Made by a program: the position numbers and the translations under genes. Below the pieces are notes generated by a model, which saw nothing but the letters and a program-made list of their open reading frames with translations, was not told the origin of the DNA and made no database searches. Source: Bacillus glycinifermentans (GTDB lineage Bacteria > Bacillota > Bacilli > Bacillales > Bacillaceae). From it: a DNA stretch of 64,000 nucleotides. Positions 39,373 to 48,086 of this stretch are shown here, piece by piece. The DNA lies in the NCBI RefSeq assembly GCF_001042475.2, contig NZ_LECW02000067.1, positions 1 through 64,000 of the forward strand. Reading direction: 5' to 3'. The stretch's first letter is position 1, and each line of letters opens with the position of its first letter.

Positions 39373-40827
39373 TTATTGATCGATTGTTAATTGTCCTTGC
39401 GCCAGAATGCTGTTTTGAACGACAGATGTTTTTGACCCTTTGATGTTCAGCAAAAAGCTTGGCGCAAATGTGGCGTGATGCTCGTTCGAAATACCTCTGT
39501 TTGTGATATAGCTTGTGATCACAACTTGATTGCCTTTCGCTTGCGGTACGGCAAAGTGTGAATAAGTAAAGGTGATGTCATTGTAATCCTGATCCATATG
39601 TAGAACGAGTCCGGATTTGTTTAATGGTTTGAATGGACCGGTTGGAGAATCAGACACATAGCCGAGCATATAAATGTCCTTTGAACCGATGCCGTCAATC
39701 GTCATTTTTGAGCCCCTTGAATCTGTTAACAGATACCATTTGCCGTTCATTTTAAAGAGGTTGGCGCGTTCGATTTCGTCTGTCACCGTATTGGAGGCGA
39801 TCAACGGTTTCATCACTTTTTTCAAGGTGTAATCATCGTTTAATTCAACCATTCCGAGCGCACCGTTTGCCAATTCAGCGTCTTTTTTCTTCGGTCCTTG
39901 GAGCAGTTTTTTGCTTTCTTTCTTGAAGAACGCTTTGCTGTTGCCGTAGTAAGCTCTGTTAAATAGAGAATCTTCGCCTTGATAGCCGGTTTTTGTACCT
40001 GTGTTTGCTTCAAACACGAGGTATTTATGGCCGTCGTCTTCGACATAATGCGGATCTCTCATCGTATGGTTGTCGCCTGAGCTGTAGTTTCCTTCGTCAA
40101 TGAACTGCTGGACGTTTTGGTATACCGTGCCGTCAGCGCCGTCAAAGACTGATTTATGATCTTCCACACCTTCAATTTTGAGAGTGTCTGAATCCGGCCG
40201 GGAGAAATTGACTTGAGCCGTTGTCAGTGTCTGTTTACCGTACTGGGTTCCTGAGAACGCCGTATAAAACAGTCGGACTTTTCCGTCTTTTGTTAATGTG
40301 GCAGAACCTGACCATTCTTGTGTTTGATATTTGAGGTACGGATCGTTTGGAACGAATTTGTCGCTGTCCTTAAATACTCTGCCGGCGTTTTTCCAGCTGT
40401 CGATCGATGTCTCGCCTTTCTTTTGGTAGAACAGGTAAATCGATGTATCATCGACGTTTTTCGGATCACCCGCCAAGGCGAATACGAGATTGTAGCCGTG
40501 GTACGTTGCCACCGTTCCGTCAGGATTTTGCAGCGGCCAGCTGTCCCACACGTCTAAGTCGATTAATTTTCCTGAGCTGTCATATCCTTTTGCTGAAGGA
40601 ATGTTTTTGATGGATGCCGGATCGAATTGAGGGACTTTAAATTGTGCGCTTTTCTGCTGTTCAGGAATTTTCAGCATATCATGTCTTGTAATGTGCGATA
40701 TTCCGTAGCTCTTCCTGTAATCTTTCGTACCGGATTCTTTGGCGAAAGTCTGTGATGCTCCTCCTGTCAGCAGTGCGGCTGCAAAGGTTAGGGCTGCTGT
40801 TTGTTTTGCGATTTTTTTGATGTTCAT
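39373..40827 (-). CDS. sacB: Levansucrase SacB (GH68)
   Basis: A 484-residue exoenzyme with a signal peptide ending near residue 29 (SQTFAKE). GH68 catalytic residues are Asp95 (VWDSWPL, nucleophile), Asp258 (MRDPHY) and Glu353 (DEIERANLF, acid/base). It makes levan and releases glucose from sucrose outside the cell. ATG 40827 follows GGAAGGA. It is controlled by a RAT/terminator leader (40923-40990) and a promoter at 41036-41064, so sucrose induction through SacY-type antitermination is expected. Confidence 0.95.
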   Translation of the reverse strand: MNIKKIAKQTAALTFAAALLTGGASQTFAKESGTKDYRKSYGISHITRHDMLKIPEQQKSAQFKVPQFDPASIKNIPSAKGYDSSGKLIDLDVWDSWPLQNPDGTVATYHGYNLVFALAGDPKNVDDTSIYLFYQKKGETSIDSWKNAGRVFKDSDKFVPNDPYLKYQTQEWSGSATLTKDGKVRLFYTAFSGTQYGKQTLTTAQVNFSRPDSDTLKIEGVEDHKSVFDGADGTVYQNVQQFIDEGNYSSGDNHTMRDPHYVEDDGHKYLVFEANTGTKTGYQGEDSLFNRAYYGNSKAFFKKESKKLLQGPKKKDAELANGALGMVELNDDYTLKKVMKPLIASNTVTDEIERANLFKMNGKWYLLTDSRGSKMTIDGIGSKDIYMLGYVSDSPTGPFKPLNKSGLVLHMDQDYNDITFTYSHFAVPQAKGNQVVITSYITNRGISNEHHATFAPSFLLNIKGSKTSVVQNSILAQGQLTIDQ

Positions 40828-40922
40828 CAAAATTCCTTCCTTTCATAATCGTAATAGGCCAATCTTTCAAAAACGAGCTTCTCGGTTGTCAGTCACCTCC
40901 AGATGTCGCCGGAACAGAAAAA

Positions 40923-40990
40923 AGACCTAAAATGTGTAAGGTCATAACGGCAAAAAGATAGACTTTGCCCTTCACACATTTTAGGTCTTG
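40923..40990 (-). promoter_or_regulatory. sacB leader: RAT antiterminator site and terminator
   Basis: Two perfect 15-base arms, AGACCTAAAATGTGT (40923-40937) and its complement (40974-40988), form a terminator followed on the minus strand by a T-run. The left RNA arm with its flanks forms the alternative RAT hairpin bound by SacY/SacT. The layout is that of B. subtilis sacB. Confidence 0.85.
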
Positions 40991-41035
40991 CCTGCTAAAG
41001 CACAGTAACAATCCCGACGTTATTGAATTACCATC

Positions 41036-41064
41036 ATTCTAATATACCCGGGTCATAGACTCAA
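41036..41064 (-). promoter_or_regulatory. sacB promoter
   Basis: On the minus strand TTGAGT (41064-41059) and TAGAAT (41041-41036) lie 17 bases apart, about 45 bases before the RAT element. Confidence 0.65.
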
Positions 41065-41174
41065 CAGGTCTAAGTTCCTTTTTCCTTATACATTTTTTTG
41101 AAAGCGGCATTGATTTTAAGATAAAAGACACTTTTTTTATATGGATCTATAGTCTGTATAAGGAGGCAAAATCT

Positions 41175-42269
41175 TTAATCAGTGAAATCAATATACATCG
41201 GGATGCTTTTCCAAAAAGCGTCTGGCATCACGAGCTTTCTCTGGTCATGTCTTGACAGGGTTGTTTGAATATCGTCCTCTTTTCCGGCTTTAACTTTTTG
41301 AAGCCATTCCGGATCCATCAGAAGACCCCGGCCGATTCCGATGAGATCGGCTCCTGTTTTCAGCGCTTGAACGGCATCTTCCGGTGCGCGGACTTTCCCG
41401 GCTCCGATCAGAGGAAGACGGTCCCCGACCGCTTCTTTGATCAGTTCCATCCGCGTGCGGGATTTGTCTGCACCACGGCGCGGAAAAGACCGGAAATCAA
41501 TCAGGGAAACGTGCAGGTAATCCAATGCTTGTTCCCGCAGTACATTGACGAAAGACAGCGTTTGATCCATCGTGATTCCGGGCGTTTCCGGCTCTTCGGG
41601 CGAAAATTTGTAGCCGATGATAAAGGATGGTTTATGGCAGCTTTCCGCTACGCGTCTGATTTCTTCTATAATCTGAAGCGGAAACCTCATCCGTTTCTCT
41701 AAAGTGCCGCCCCAGCTGTCATTGCGCCGGTTGTAATAAGGTGAGAAAAACTGATGGACGAGAAACCCGTTTGCGCCGTGAATTTCGACTCCGTCAAACC
41801 CGGCTTCTATCGCTCTTCGTGCCGCCTGGCCGAAAGAATGGATAAGATCTTGAATCTCTTGCTCAGACAGTGCCCTCGGCACCGGTGCATTCGGTTGATT
41901 CGGAGCGACGGCGCTGGCGCTGACCGTCCGCTCTATACCTTTGGCTCCAGGATGGAAGAGCTGGAGGATCGCTTTTGCTCCATGTTTCTTTAAAGTGGCT
42001 GCAAGCCGGGTTAGTCCCGGGATTTGATCATCGTTCTCAGCTCCTGGGATGCCGGGGAATCCGGTTCCGGGCTGTATGGTTGTCGCTGATGTGATGACCA
42101 TCCCGACATCTGTCGCCCGCGCGGCATAATAGAGAAGTTCGTCGTCAGAAATGAATCCTCCCGGCATAGAGGATGAATGCCCCATTGGCGGCATGATGAT
42201 CCTGTTTTTCAATTGGATGCCGTTTTTAAAAGTAAAGGGTGTGAATAAAGAATCGTATTGTTTTTTCAT
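41175..42269 (-). CDS. Old-yellow-enzyme family NADH:flavin oxidoreductase
   Basis: A 364-residue FMN-dependent TIM-barrel enzyme. Visible signatures are LKNRIIMPPMGHSS, VGMVITSATTIQPG, the GFDGVEIHGANGFLVHQFFSP motif (about residues 158-180) and GIGRGLLMDPEW near the C-terminus. It reduces activated C=C bonds of enones or quinones. ATG 42269 is preceded by AAAAGGAGG. A divergent HxlR regulator at 42442 is probably its regulator, a common pairing for detoxification reductases. Confidence 0.88.
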   Translation of the reverse strand: MKKQYDSLFTPFTFKNGIQLKNRIIMPPMGHSSSMPGGFISDDELLYYAARATDVGMVITSATTIQPGTGFPGIPGAENDDQIPGLTRLAATLKKHGAKAILQLFHPGAKGIERTVSASAVAPNQPNAPVPRALSEQEIQDLIHSFGQAARRAIEAGFDGVEIHGANGFLVHQFFSPYYNRRNDSWGGTLEKRMRFPLQIIEEIRRVAESCHKPSFIIGYKFSPEEPETPGITMDQTLSFVNVLREQALDYLHVSLIDFRSFPRRGADKSRTRMELIKEAVGDRLPLIGAGKVRAPEDAVQALKTGADLIGIGRGLLMDPEWLQKVKAGKEDDIQTTLSRHDQRKLVMPDAFWKSIPMYIDFTD

Positions 42270-42441
42270 GTTTTTCCTCCTTTTGATATAACCATAGCAA
42301 CCACCGTGAGGCTCCACAAGAACGCAATTTTTTTATATATGCTTTATAAAAATAAACCGTAAGATCGTTTTCTTGAATGCTCTGGTGTCCATATGGTAGG
42401 ATCAAGTCAAAATTGGCGAATGAGGCAATGGAGGAATTGCT

Positions 42442-42765
42442 ATGAATTCAGCTGTCGATCATAAAGAATGCTCTTCTTTAATTCAGGGTGTATTGAAAAT
42501 TTTCTCTGGTAAATGGTCATTTTTGGTTCTCGCCGAACTCATTCAGGGCAAGCGGCGATTCAACGAGCTCAGAAGGAACCTGGGAAACATCAACACTAAA
42601 GGATTAACTGACACATTAAGACATCTTGAAGAAAGCGGTATGATTTCCCGGAAGGTGTTCCCGACGGTTCCTGTTACTGTAGAATATGAATTAACAGAAA
42701 AAGGTAAAGCGTTCCACAGCATTTTTAAAGAGATGGCCGCATGGGGAGAAAAATGGCTTCCGTAA
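42442..42765 (+). CDS. HxlR-family transcriptional regulator
   Basis: A 107-residue winged-helix regulator with GKWSFLVLAELIQGKRRFNELRR and a DTLRHLEESGMISR recognition region. A cysteine near the N-terminus (ECSS, about residue 10) matches redox-sensing members such as HypR and YodB, so response to electrophiles is possible. It is divergent from the OYE gene. GGAGG precedes the ATG. Confidence 0.85.
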   Translation: MNSAVDHKECSSLIQGVLKIFSGKWSFLVLAELIQGKRRFNELRRNLGNINTKGLTDTLRHLEESGMISRKVFPTVPVTVEYELTEKGKAFHSIFKEMAAWGEKWLP

Positions 42766-42864
42766 TGGAGCCTTTTTATTTTGCCTTCGTTTTGCAGTTC
42801 CAAATATTTCTGCCCTTTGGTATAGTGATAGTGTGTTTAAAATTGCAACAAAAGGTGATCGAAT

Positions 42865-44583
42865 ATGAAAGTGATGGCAATTGCTCCTTATGAAGGATTG
42901 AAAGAGCTGATGATTCAATTGGCCGGCGGCGAGGATTTTGAATTCGAGGCGGCTTCCGGAGATTTAGAGAGGGGCGTGGAGCTGGCGAAACAAGCGGAAG
43001 CAAACGGGACTGATTTGATTATCAGCAGAGGTGGAACCGCTGAGCTGATCCAGCAAGAAGTTTCCATTCCGGTTGTGGACATCGAAGTGTCGGGATACGA
43101 TATGCTGCGTGTGCTTACGCTTGCCAAGGGCTATCCCGGCAAGGCGGCAATTGTCGGATTCCCGATGATTGCCGACGGCGCGTCGGCAGTGTGCGAAATT
43201 TTGGATATCCGGATCGACGCCTACACCGTATCAGACGAACGCGATGTTGAACCGGTGCTTCTTCAGCTCAAAGAACAGGGCTATCAGATCATTATCGGCG
43301 ATGTGATCACAATTGAGAAAGCAGAGCGGCTCGGTTTAAACGGACTGCTTTTGACATCCGGAAAAGAAAGCATTGCCAAAGCTTTTGCATACGCTAAAAA
43401 ACTGTATTCCTTTTTAGAGAGCATCAAGCAGAAGTACGCTGTGCCGTATCACATTTTACAAAAGGCCGAAACCGGTTATGCAGTATATAACAAGACATTG
43501 CGGCAGGTTTTTCAAAACGGCGTATTTGCCGAACATATCGGTTTGCTGGATAATCTGGAAGAGCTGATCGGGGAAGCGGAAAAGAAGGGAACCACCCATT
43601 TTAGGCTCCGAAAGCATGGGCGGACATGGAATATCACGGGGCGCAGGTTTTTCGCATCAGACGAGGCATTGACCGTATTTACCGCGGAAAAAGCAAAAGA
43701 TGTTCGCGTTTCTTCTTTGCCCGGGGCAGCGATTTTTTCTCCTTTGCGGACGAGTTATATGGAAACATCGAGGAACGAAACGATGCAAAAGGTGCTGAAA
43801 AAAGCGGAGTTGTTCGCAGCAAGGCGGGAACCCGTCTGGATCAACGGTGCGCCCGGCTCAGGGAAAGAGAGCTTGGCCGGGCTGATCCATATGAAGGGTG
43901 AGGACAAGCATGAGCCGTTTCGAAAAATCGATGCCGGTTTGCTGTCTGAAGCGGAATGGGAGCAGGCGTGTGAAAGCGAAGAATTCTTTTCGGGGAGAGG
44001 AACGCTATACATCAAACAAGTCGATCGCATGCCGCTGTCCTCGCAACGGCTTTTGCTCAGGCGGATCAGCGAACCGTATGACGGACCGAGGCTGATCGTT
44101 TCTTCTTCACGCAGGCACGCCGGAGAATTTTCAAGCGATTTGTATGATGCGCTTTGTCATTTGGAACTTGACGTTCCCCCTCTTTCCGAAAGAAAAGAGG
44201 ATATTTTGCATCTGGCTTATCAGTTTATTGCAGAAAGCAATGAGGCATTCGGCAAACAAATCGTCGGCTTTCGAAGTGAAGCTGGTGTTCTGCTTGAAGA
44301 AGCGAAATGGCCGGGCAACCTCAGCCAATTGAGAAAAACGGTCCAAAACTGTGTCCTCGAAGCGCAGGGCGTTTATATTGAGAAGGCTGACGCCGAACGG
44401 GTCCTGAGCCGCTTGAACGAAGAAGAAAGAGAAGACATCGATTTATCCGGAACGCTCGAAGAGATCGAAAAAAGGATCATTCAAAAAATCTATGCCGAAG
44501 AAGGGAACAACCAAACAAGAACAGCGGAGAGGCTCGGCATCAACAGAACGACGCTTTGGAGAAAATTGAAATCGTCACATTGA
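42865..44583 (+). CDS. PrpR-type regulator with degenerate AAA+ domain
   Basis: A 572-residue regulator: PrpR N-terminal sensor (about 1-190), linker, AAA+ remnant (about 310-500) and a Fis-type HTH at the end (RTAERLGINRTTLWRKL). The Walker A is present (GAPGSGKES), but the Walker B acidic pair is lost (TLYIKQVD where family members have FLDE), the arginine finger is absent (SDLYDALC) and there is no GAFTGA loop between them. It therefore cannot work as a sigma-54 activator. It precedes the sugar-acid operon, which has a sigma-A promoter. Role as local activator or repressor inferred. Confidence 0.85.
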   Translation: MKVMAIAPYEGLKELMIQLAGGEDFEFEAASGDLERGVELAKQAEANGTDLIISRGGTAELIQQEVSIPVVDIEVSGYDMLRVLTLAKGYPGKAAIVGFPMIADGASAVCEILDIRIDAYTVSDERDVEPVLLQLKEQGYQIIIGDVITIEKAERLGLNGLLLTSGKESIAKAFAYAKKLYSFLESIKQKYAVPYHILQKAETGYAVYNKTLRQVFQNGVFAEHIGLLDNLEELIGEAEKKGTTHFRLRKHGRTWNITGRRFFASDEALTVFTAEKAKDVRVSSLPGAAIFSPLRTSYMETSRNETMQKVLKKAELFAARREPVWINGAPGSGKESLAGLIHMKGEDKHEPFRKIDAGLLSEAEWEQACESEEFFSGRGTLYIKQVDRMPLSSQRLLLRRISEPYDGPRLIVSSSRRHAGEFSSDLYDALCHLELDVPPLSERKEDILHLAYQFIAESNEAFGKQIVGFRSEAGVLLEEAKWPGNLSQLRKTVQNCVLEAQGVYIEKADAERVLSRLNEEEREDIDLSGTLEEIEKRIIQKIYAEEGNNQTRTAERLGINRTTLWRKLKSSH

Positions 44584-44586
44584 TAT

Positions 44587-44615
44587 GACACCCGGTTTAG
44601 CCGGGTGTTTTATTT
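44587..44615 (+). terminator. Terminator after the PrpR-type gene
   Basis: ACACCCGG-ttta-CCGGGTGT with TTTATTTTG tail. Confidence 0.85.
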
Positions 44616-44665
44616 TGTTTGTTTTAATATGCAACAACAAATAAAAATTATTTAGATAAATAACG

Positions 44666-44694
44666 TTGATTATTGAAACATTTATGTATATAAT
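44666..44694 (+). promoter_or_regulatory. Sigma-A promoter of the sugar-acid operon
   Basis: TTGATT (44666-44671), 17 bases, TATAAT (44689-44694). No -24/-12 sigma-54 element is seen. Confidence 0.8.
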
Positions 44695-44700
44695 CGTTTT

Positions 44701-44714
44701 TGAAAACGCTTTAC
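44701..44714 (+). promoter_or_regulatory. Probable cre (CcpA) site overlapping the start of transcription
   Basis: TGAAAACGCTTTAC matches the cre consensus TGWAARCGYTWNCW at 13 of 14 positions and lies about 7 bases after the -10, where CcpA would repress. Confidence 0.7.
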
Positions 44715-44731
44715 AGGAAGGGGAGGCAATC

Positions 44732-45619
44732 ATGGGATTCGTACCAAAGGGGATTTATCCCGCCATGCTGACACCGCTCACAAAAGATCAAAGCATTGAT
44801 ATATCGGCGTTGAAACAGCTGACGAACCATTTGATCGATGCTCATGTCCACGGGCTTTTCGCATTAGGTACCAACGGGGAATTTCATATGTTCAACATCG
44901 AAGACAAGCTGAAAGTTGCAGAAGTCATCATTCAAGAGACGGCCGGACGCGTTCCCGTCATGGTAGGGAGCGGAGGAAACAGCACAGAAGAAGCGATCTG
45001 GCTTTCTAAAGAAATGGAGAGGCTTGGCGCAGATGCGCTGTCGGTCATCACGCCGTTCTTTATTCCGCCGACACAGGATGAAGCGGCGGCGCATTATAAA
45101 ACAATCGCAGCATCCGTTTCACTTCCGGTCCTTTTGTACAATATCCCTTCAAAAACAGGTTTCCATTTAGAGCCAGAGACGGTGGCGGAGCTTGCAAAAG
45201 TGGATAATATCGTCGGAATTAAGGACAGCAGCGGAAAATTTGAAAACATACAGCAGTATATCGAGCAGACGAAAAATGAGGACTTTGCCGTTTTTGCAGG
45301 CACCGATTCGCTCATATTGGAAACGCTTCAAGCGGGAGGAGCGGGAGCAGTCGCAGCAACAGCAAATATGCTCCCGGATATCGTAACGTCGATTTACCGC
45401 CATTGGGCAGAGGGTGAGACTGAAAAGGCGGAGGCTGCCCAGAGGGAGCTTCAGCCGCTTCGCGATACGTTTCGTTTAGGTACGATCCCGGCGGCCCTGA
45501 AAAAAGCGGTTGAGCTTTATTCGACCCCTGTAGGCCCGCCGAAAGCGCCCGTCAAAGAGCTGACCGGTCCGGCGCTCTTGGAGGTCGAAAAAATGGTTGC
45601 TTACTATCAATCAAAGTAG
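44732..45619 (+). CDS. DapA-family aldolase (dihydrodipicolinate synthase-like)
   Basis: A 295-residue class I aldolase or lyase of the DapA/NAL family: GTNGEFHMF (carbonyl-binding turn), PSKTGFHLEPE, and Schiff-base lysine in VGIKDSSGKFENIQ (about residue 165). ATG 44732 is used because the frame's earlier start at 44666 lies inside the promoter. In this operon it is probably a sugar-acid (2-keto-3-deoxy acid) aldolase or lyase rather than the lysine pathway enzyme. Confidence 0.88.
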   Translation: MGFVPKGIYPAMLTPLTKDQSIDISALKQLTNHLIDAHVHGLFALGTNGEFHMFNIEDKLKVAEVIIQETAGRVPVMVGSGGNSTEEAIWLSKEMERLGADALSVITPFFIPPTQDEAAAHYKTIAASVSLPVLLYNIPSKTGFHLEPETVAELAKVDNIVGIKDSSGKFENIQQYIEQTKNEDFAVFAGTDSLILETLQAGGAGAVAATANMLPDIVTSIYRHWAEGETEKAEAAQRELQPLRDTFRLGTIPAALKKAVELYSTPVGPPKAPVKELTGPALLEVEKMVAYYQSK

Positions 45620-45632
45620 GGAGGTTTCAAAA

Positions 45633-46799
45633 ATGCCAGCGAATTATCAATTTCGGACGGCCGCTCATATCGTCGCAGGCGAACATTCGATCCGCCGGCT
45701 GAAAGATCATGTAAAAACGATTGTGCCGAAGGCGGACAGAGCGCTGATTATTACCCAGCCGTCGATCGTCAAGCTCGGCACGATCGGCGAAGTACAGGCT
45801 CAGCTTACAGAGATCGGCATTCAGTCAGATGTTTGCACAGCCATTTTGCCGGAACCGACCGCACAAAATATTGAAGACGTATTTAGAGGCATCCGTGAGA
45901 AACGATACGACATTCTCATCGGAATCGGCGGAGGCAGCGTTTTGGACGGAACGAAAATATTGTCCGTGCTGCAAACGAATTCGAAAAAGGTCGAGGAGTT
46001 GCTCGGGACCGATTTGGTCGAAAAGCCGGGAATCCCGACCGTGCTGATTCCGAGTACTTCGGGGACGGGCGCAGAGGTGACGCCGAACGCGATCGTTACG
46101 CTTCCCGAAGAGGAATTGAAAGTCGGCATCGTCAGTCCGCTACTGCTGCCGAAGCTGGTCATTCTTGACCCGGTCATCACCCTTGGATTGCCAAAACCGA
46201 TTACGGCGGCTACCGGAATGGACGCGTTCACCCATTCGCTTGAATCGTTCATTTCGACAAAAGCAAACCCGATCAGCGATATGTTCGCTTTACAATCCAT
46301 CAGACTGATTTCGGCAGGCATTGCGGAAGCATATGAAAACGGTTCATCGATACAAGCGAGAGAAAACATGCTGCTCGGTTCGATGTATGGCGGCATGGCG
46401 CTGACGGCCGCCGGAACTGCTGCCGTTCATGCCCTTGCCTATCCGCTTGGGGGAAAATACCGAATTCCCCATGGTGTCGCCAATTCGATGCTCCTTCCGC
46501 ATGTGATGGAGTTTAATATGGATGCCATTACAGAACGGCTGTCTCTTGCGGCTGAACCGATGGGAATCGCCGCCTCTGATCTGACCGTTGAACAAACGGC
46601 TGAGGCCGTTGTGCAGAAAATAAGAGAGTGGACGAAGCGGCTGAATATTCCTCAGGATTTAAAAGCGTACGGCGTAACCGCAAGCGATGTGGACGATTTA
46701 GCCGACTCAGCTTCAAACGTGACACGCCTGCTTCATAACAATCCGAAACCGCTCAGTCTGGAAAATATAAAAGATATCTATCGAAAACTAATCAACTAA
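45633..46799 (+). CDS. Iron-containing alcohol dehydrogenase
   Basis: A 388-residue Fe-ADH. GIGGGSVLDGTK (NAD-binding), PSTSGTGAEVTPNAIVT, the metal-binding AATGMDAFTHSLESF and IPHGVANSMLLPHVMEFN show the family. It oxidises or reduces an alcohol/aldehyde. ATG 45633 has GGGAGG 10 bases upstream; the longer frame starting at 45597 overlaps the previous gene. In the operon it probably acts on a product or substrate of the sugar-acid route, such as an aldehyde from aldolase cleavage. Confidence 0.88.
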   Translation: MPANYQFRTAAHIVAGEHSIRRLKDHVKTIVPKADRALIITQPSIVKLGTIGEVQAQLTEIGIQSDVCTAILPEPTAQNIEDVFRGIREKRYDILIGIGGGSVLDGTKILSVLQTNSKKVEELLGTDLVEKPGIPTVLIPSTSGTGAEVTPNAIVTLPEEELKVGIVSPLLLPKLVILDPVITLGLPKPITAATGMDAFTHSLESFISTKANPISDMFALQSIRLISAGIAEAYENGSSIQARENMLLGSMYGGMALTAAGTAAVHALAYPLGGKYRIPHGVANSMLLPHVMEFNMDAITERLSLAAEPMGIAASDLTVEQTAEAVVQKIREWTKRLNIPQDLKAYGVTASDVDDLADSASNVTRLLHNNPKPLSLENIKDIYRKLIN

Positions 46800-46802
46800 A
46801 GG

Positions 46803-48083
46803 ATGAAAACATTGAAAATTGCAATCATCGCGGATGATTTGACGGGAGCGAACGACTGCGGCGGCCAGCTTGTTCATTACGGGATGGATGTTTCCGTCAA
46901 ACTGGATGCCGAATTCACCAGACGGGAAACAGACGGCGCCGTTATTTTCAATACGGACAGCAGATCGCTGTCAGCCGCAGAGGCGAAGGCGGCTGTGAAA
47001 AACATCAGTGAACACATCTCCCGGCAATCGTTTGATATCGTCTACAAAAAAATCGACAGCACGATGAGGGGAAATATCGGAGCCGAGCTTCAAGCGATGG
47101 TCGAAGCGTTTCAGCCGGATTTCGTGCTGGTGGCTCCCGGCTACCCTCAACACGGACGCCAGGTCATCGGCGGCGTCCATTATGTGAACGGCGCAAAGCT
47201 AGAAGAAACCGAAGCGGCGAACGATCCGAAAACGCCTGTAGCAGAATCGAATATTCAAAGATTAATAGAAAAGCAGACTCGAAAAAAGAGCGGACATTTA
47301 TCATATGAAGACATCCGCTGCGGATACGGGCATGTCCGCAACAAGCTGGAACGCTTTCAGGCGGAGGGGATTTCGTATGTGACGGCTGATTCGGTTCATG
47401 AATCCGATCTGCAGGATCTGGCGTTTATCCTGCGGAGTTTGCCGTACTCTATCATTTTAGCCGGCTCGGCGGGTTTGATGAGCTGTCTGCCTAAAGCGTT
47501 CAATCTGAAAGAAAGGAAGCCTGGTCAAACCGTTCCGTCTTCCGGTCTGCCGATCATGTTTATCGTCGGAAGCATGAGCCGGACGGGGAGGAAACAGCTT
47601 CAGGAGCTGTTCACCGCACGCTTGGCTGAAAAAGTAGAAATGAGATCAGAACGCATGCTGTTCGGCGAAGGTGAGAAAAGAAACGAGTTCGAACGGCTGA
47701 AGAAAAGGGCGGCGGACGTCCGGCGCCGTTCGAAGCACATCGTCCTCTGCACCTCGGACAATGCAGCAGAGACACAGAAGATCGGTGAAAGCCGCGGACT
47801 CACCCCGGTTCAAACGAGCAATGCGGTGTCCGGCGCACTTGGCGAAGTGGCGGGCGAGCTGATTCAAGCTTTTCATATGAATCGGCTGTTTTTAACCGGA
47901 GGTGACACGGCATACCAGGTGCTGCGTCAGCTTGGCGTTCATGAGATACGATTGCTGGACGAAGTAGAGCCAGGCATTCCGCTGGGGTCAGCCGGTGAAG
48001 ATTTGTACATTGTAACAAAGGCCGGAAATTTTGGCTCACGTTCGGTGATGGCAAGTGCGGCAATCAAGCTACAAGGAGGATAA
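46803..48083 (+). CDS. DUF1537 four-carbon acid sugar kinase
   Basis: A 426-residue kinase of the DUF1537 family (DtnK/DenK/OtnK): IADDLTGANDCGGQL at the start, YKKIDSTMRGNIGAEL, and C-terminal FLTGGDTAYQVLRQLG with the ATP-binding GSAGLMS region (about 222-228). These enzymes phosphorylate D-threonate, D-erythronate or related four-carbon acids. It stands directly before a pdxA2 gene, the known partner. ATG 46803 is adjacent to AAAGG; TTG 46812 is a better spaced alternative. Confidence 0.9.
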   Translation: MKTLKIAIIADDLTGANDCGGQLVHYGMDVSVKLDAEFTRRETDGAVIFNTDSRSLSAAEAKAAVKNISEHISRQSFDIVYKKIDSTMRGNIGAELQAMVEAFQPDFVLVAPGYPQHGRQVIGGVHYVNGAKLEETEAANDPKTPVAESNIQRLIEKQTRKKSGHLSYEDIRCGYGHVRNKLERFQAEGISYVTADSVHESDLQDLAFILRSLPYSIILAGSAGLMSCLPKAFNLKERKPGQTVPSSGLPIMFIVGSMSRTGRKQLQELFTARLAEKVEMRSERMLFGEGEKRNEFERLKKRAADVRRRSKHIVLCTSDNAAETQKIGESRGLTPVQTSNAVSGALGEVAGELIQAFHMNRLFLTGGDTAYQVLRQLGVHEIRLLDEVEPGIPLGSAGEDLYIVTKAGNFGSRSVMASAAIKLQGG

Positions 48084-48086
48084 ACA

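Noticed and set aside
42776-43003. Minus-strand frames overlapping the start of the PrpR-type gene
   Set aside because: Shadow of a strongly supported gene, with no binding site or family features.
44620-44700. Sigma-54 promoter expected before the operon because of the PrpR-type regulator
   Set aside because: No TGGCAC-N5-TTGCA type element is visible, and a 17-base-spaced TTGATT/TATAAT promoter is present; the regulator lacks GAFTGA.
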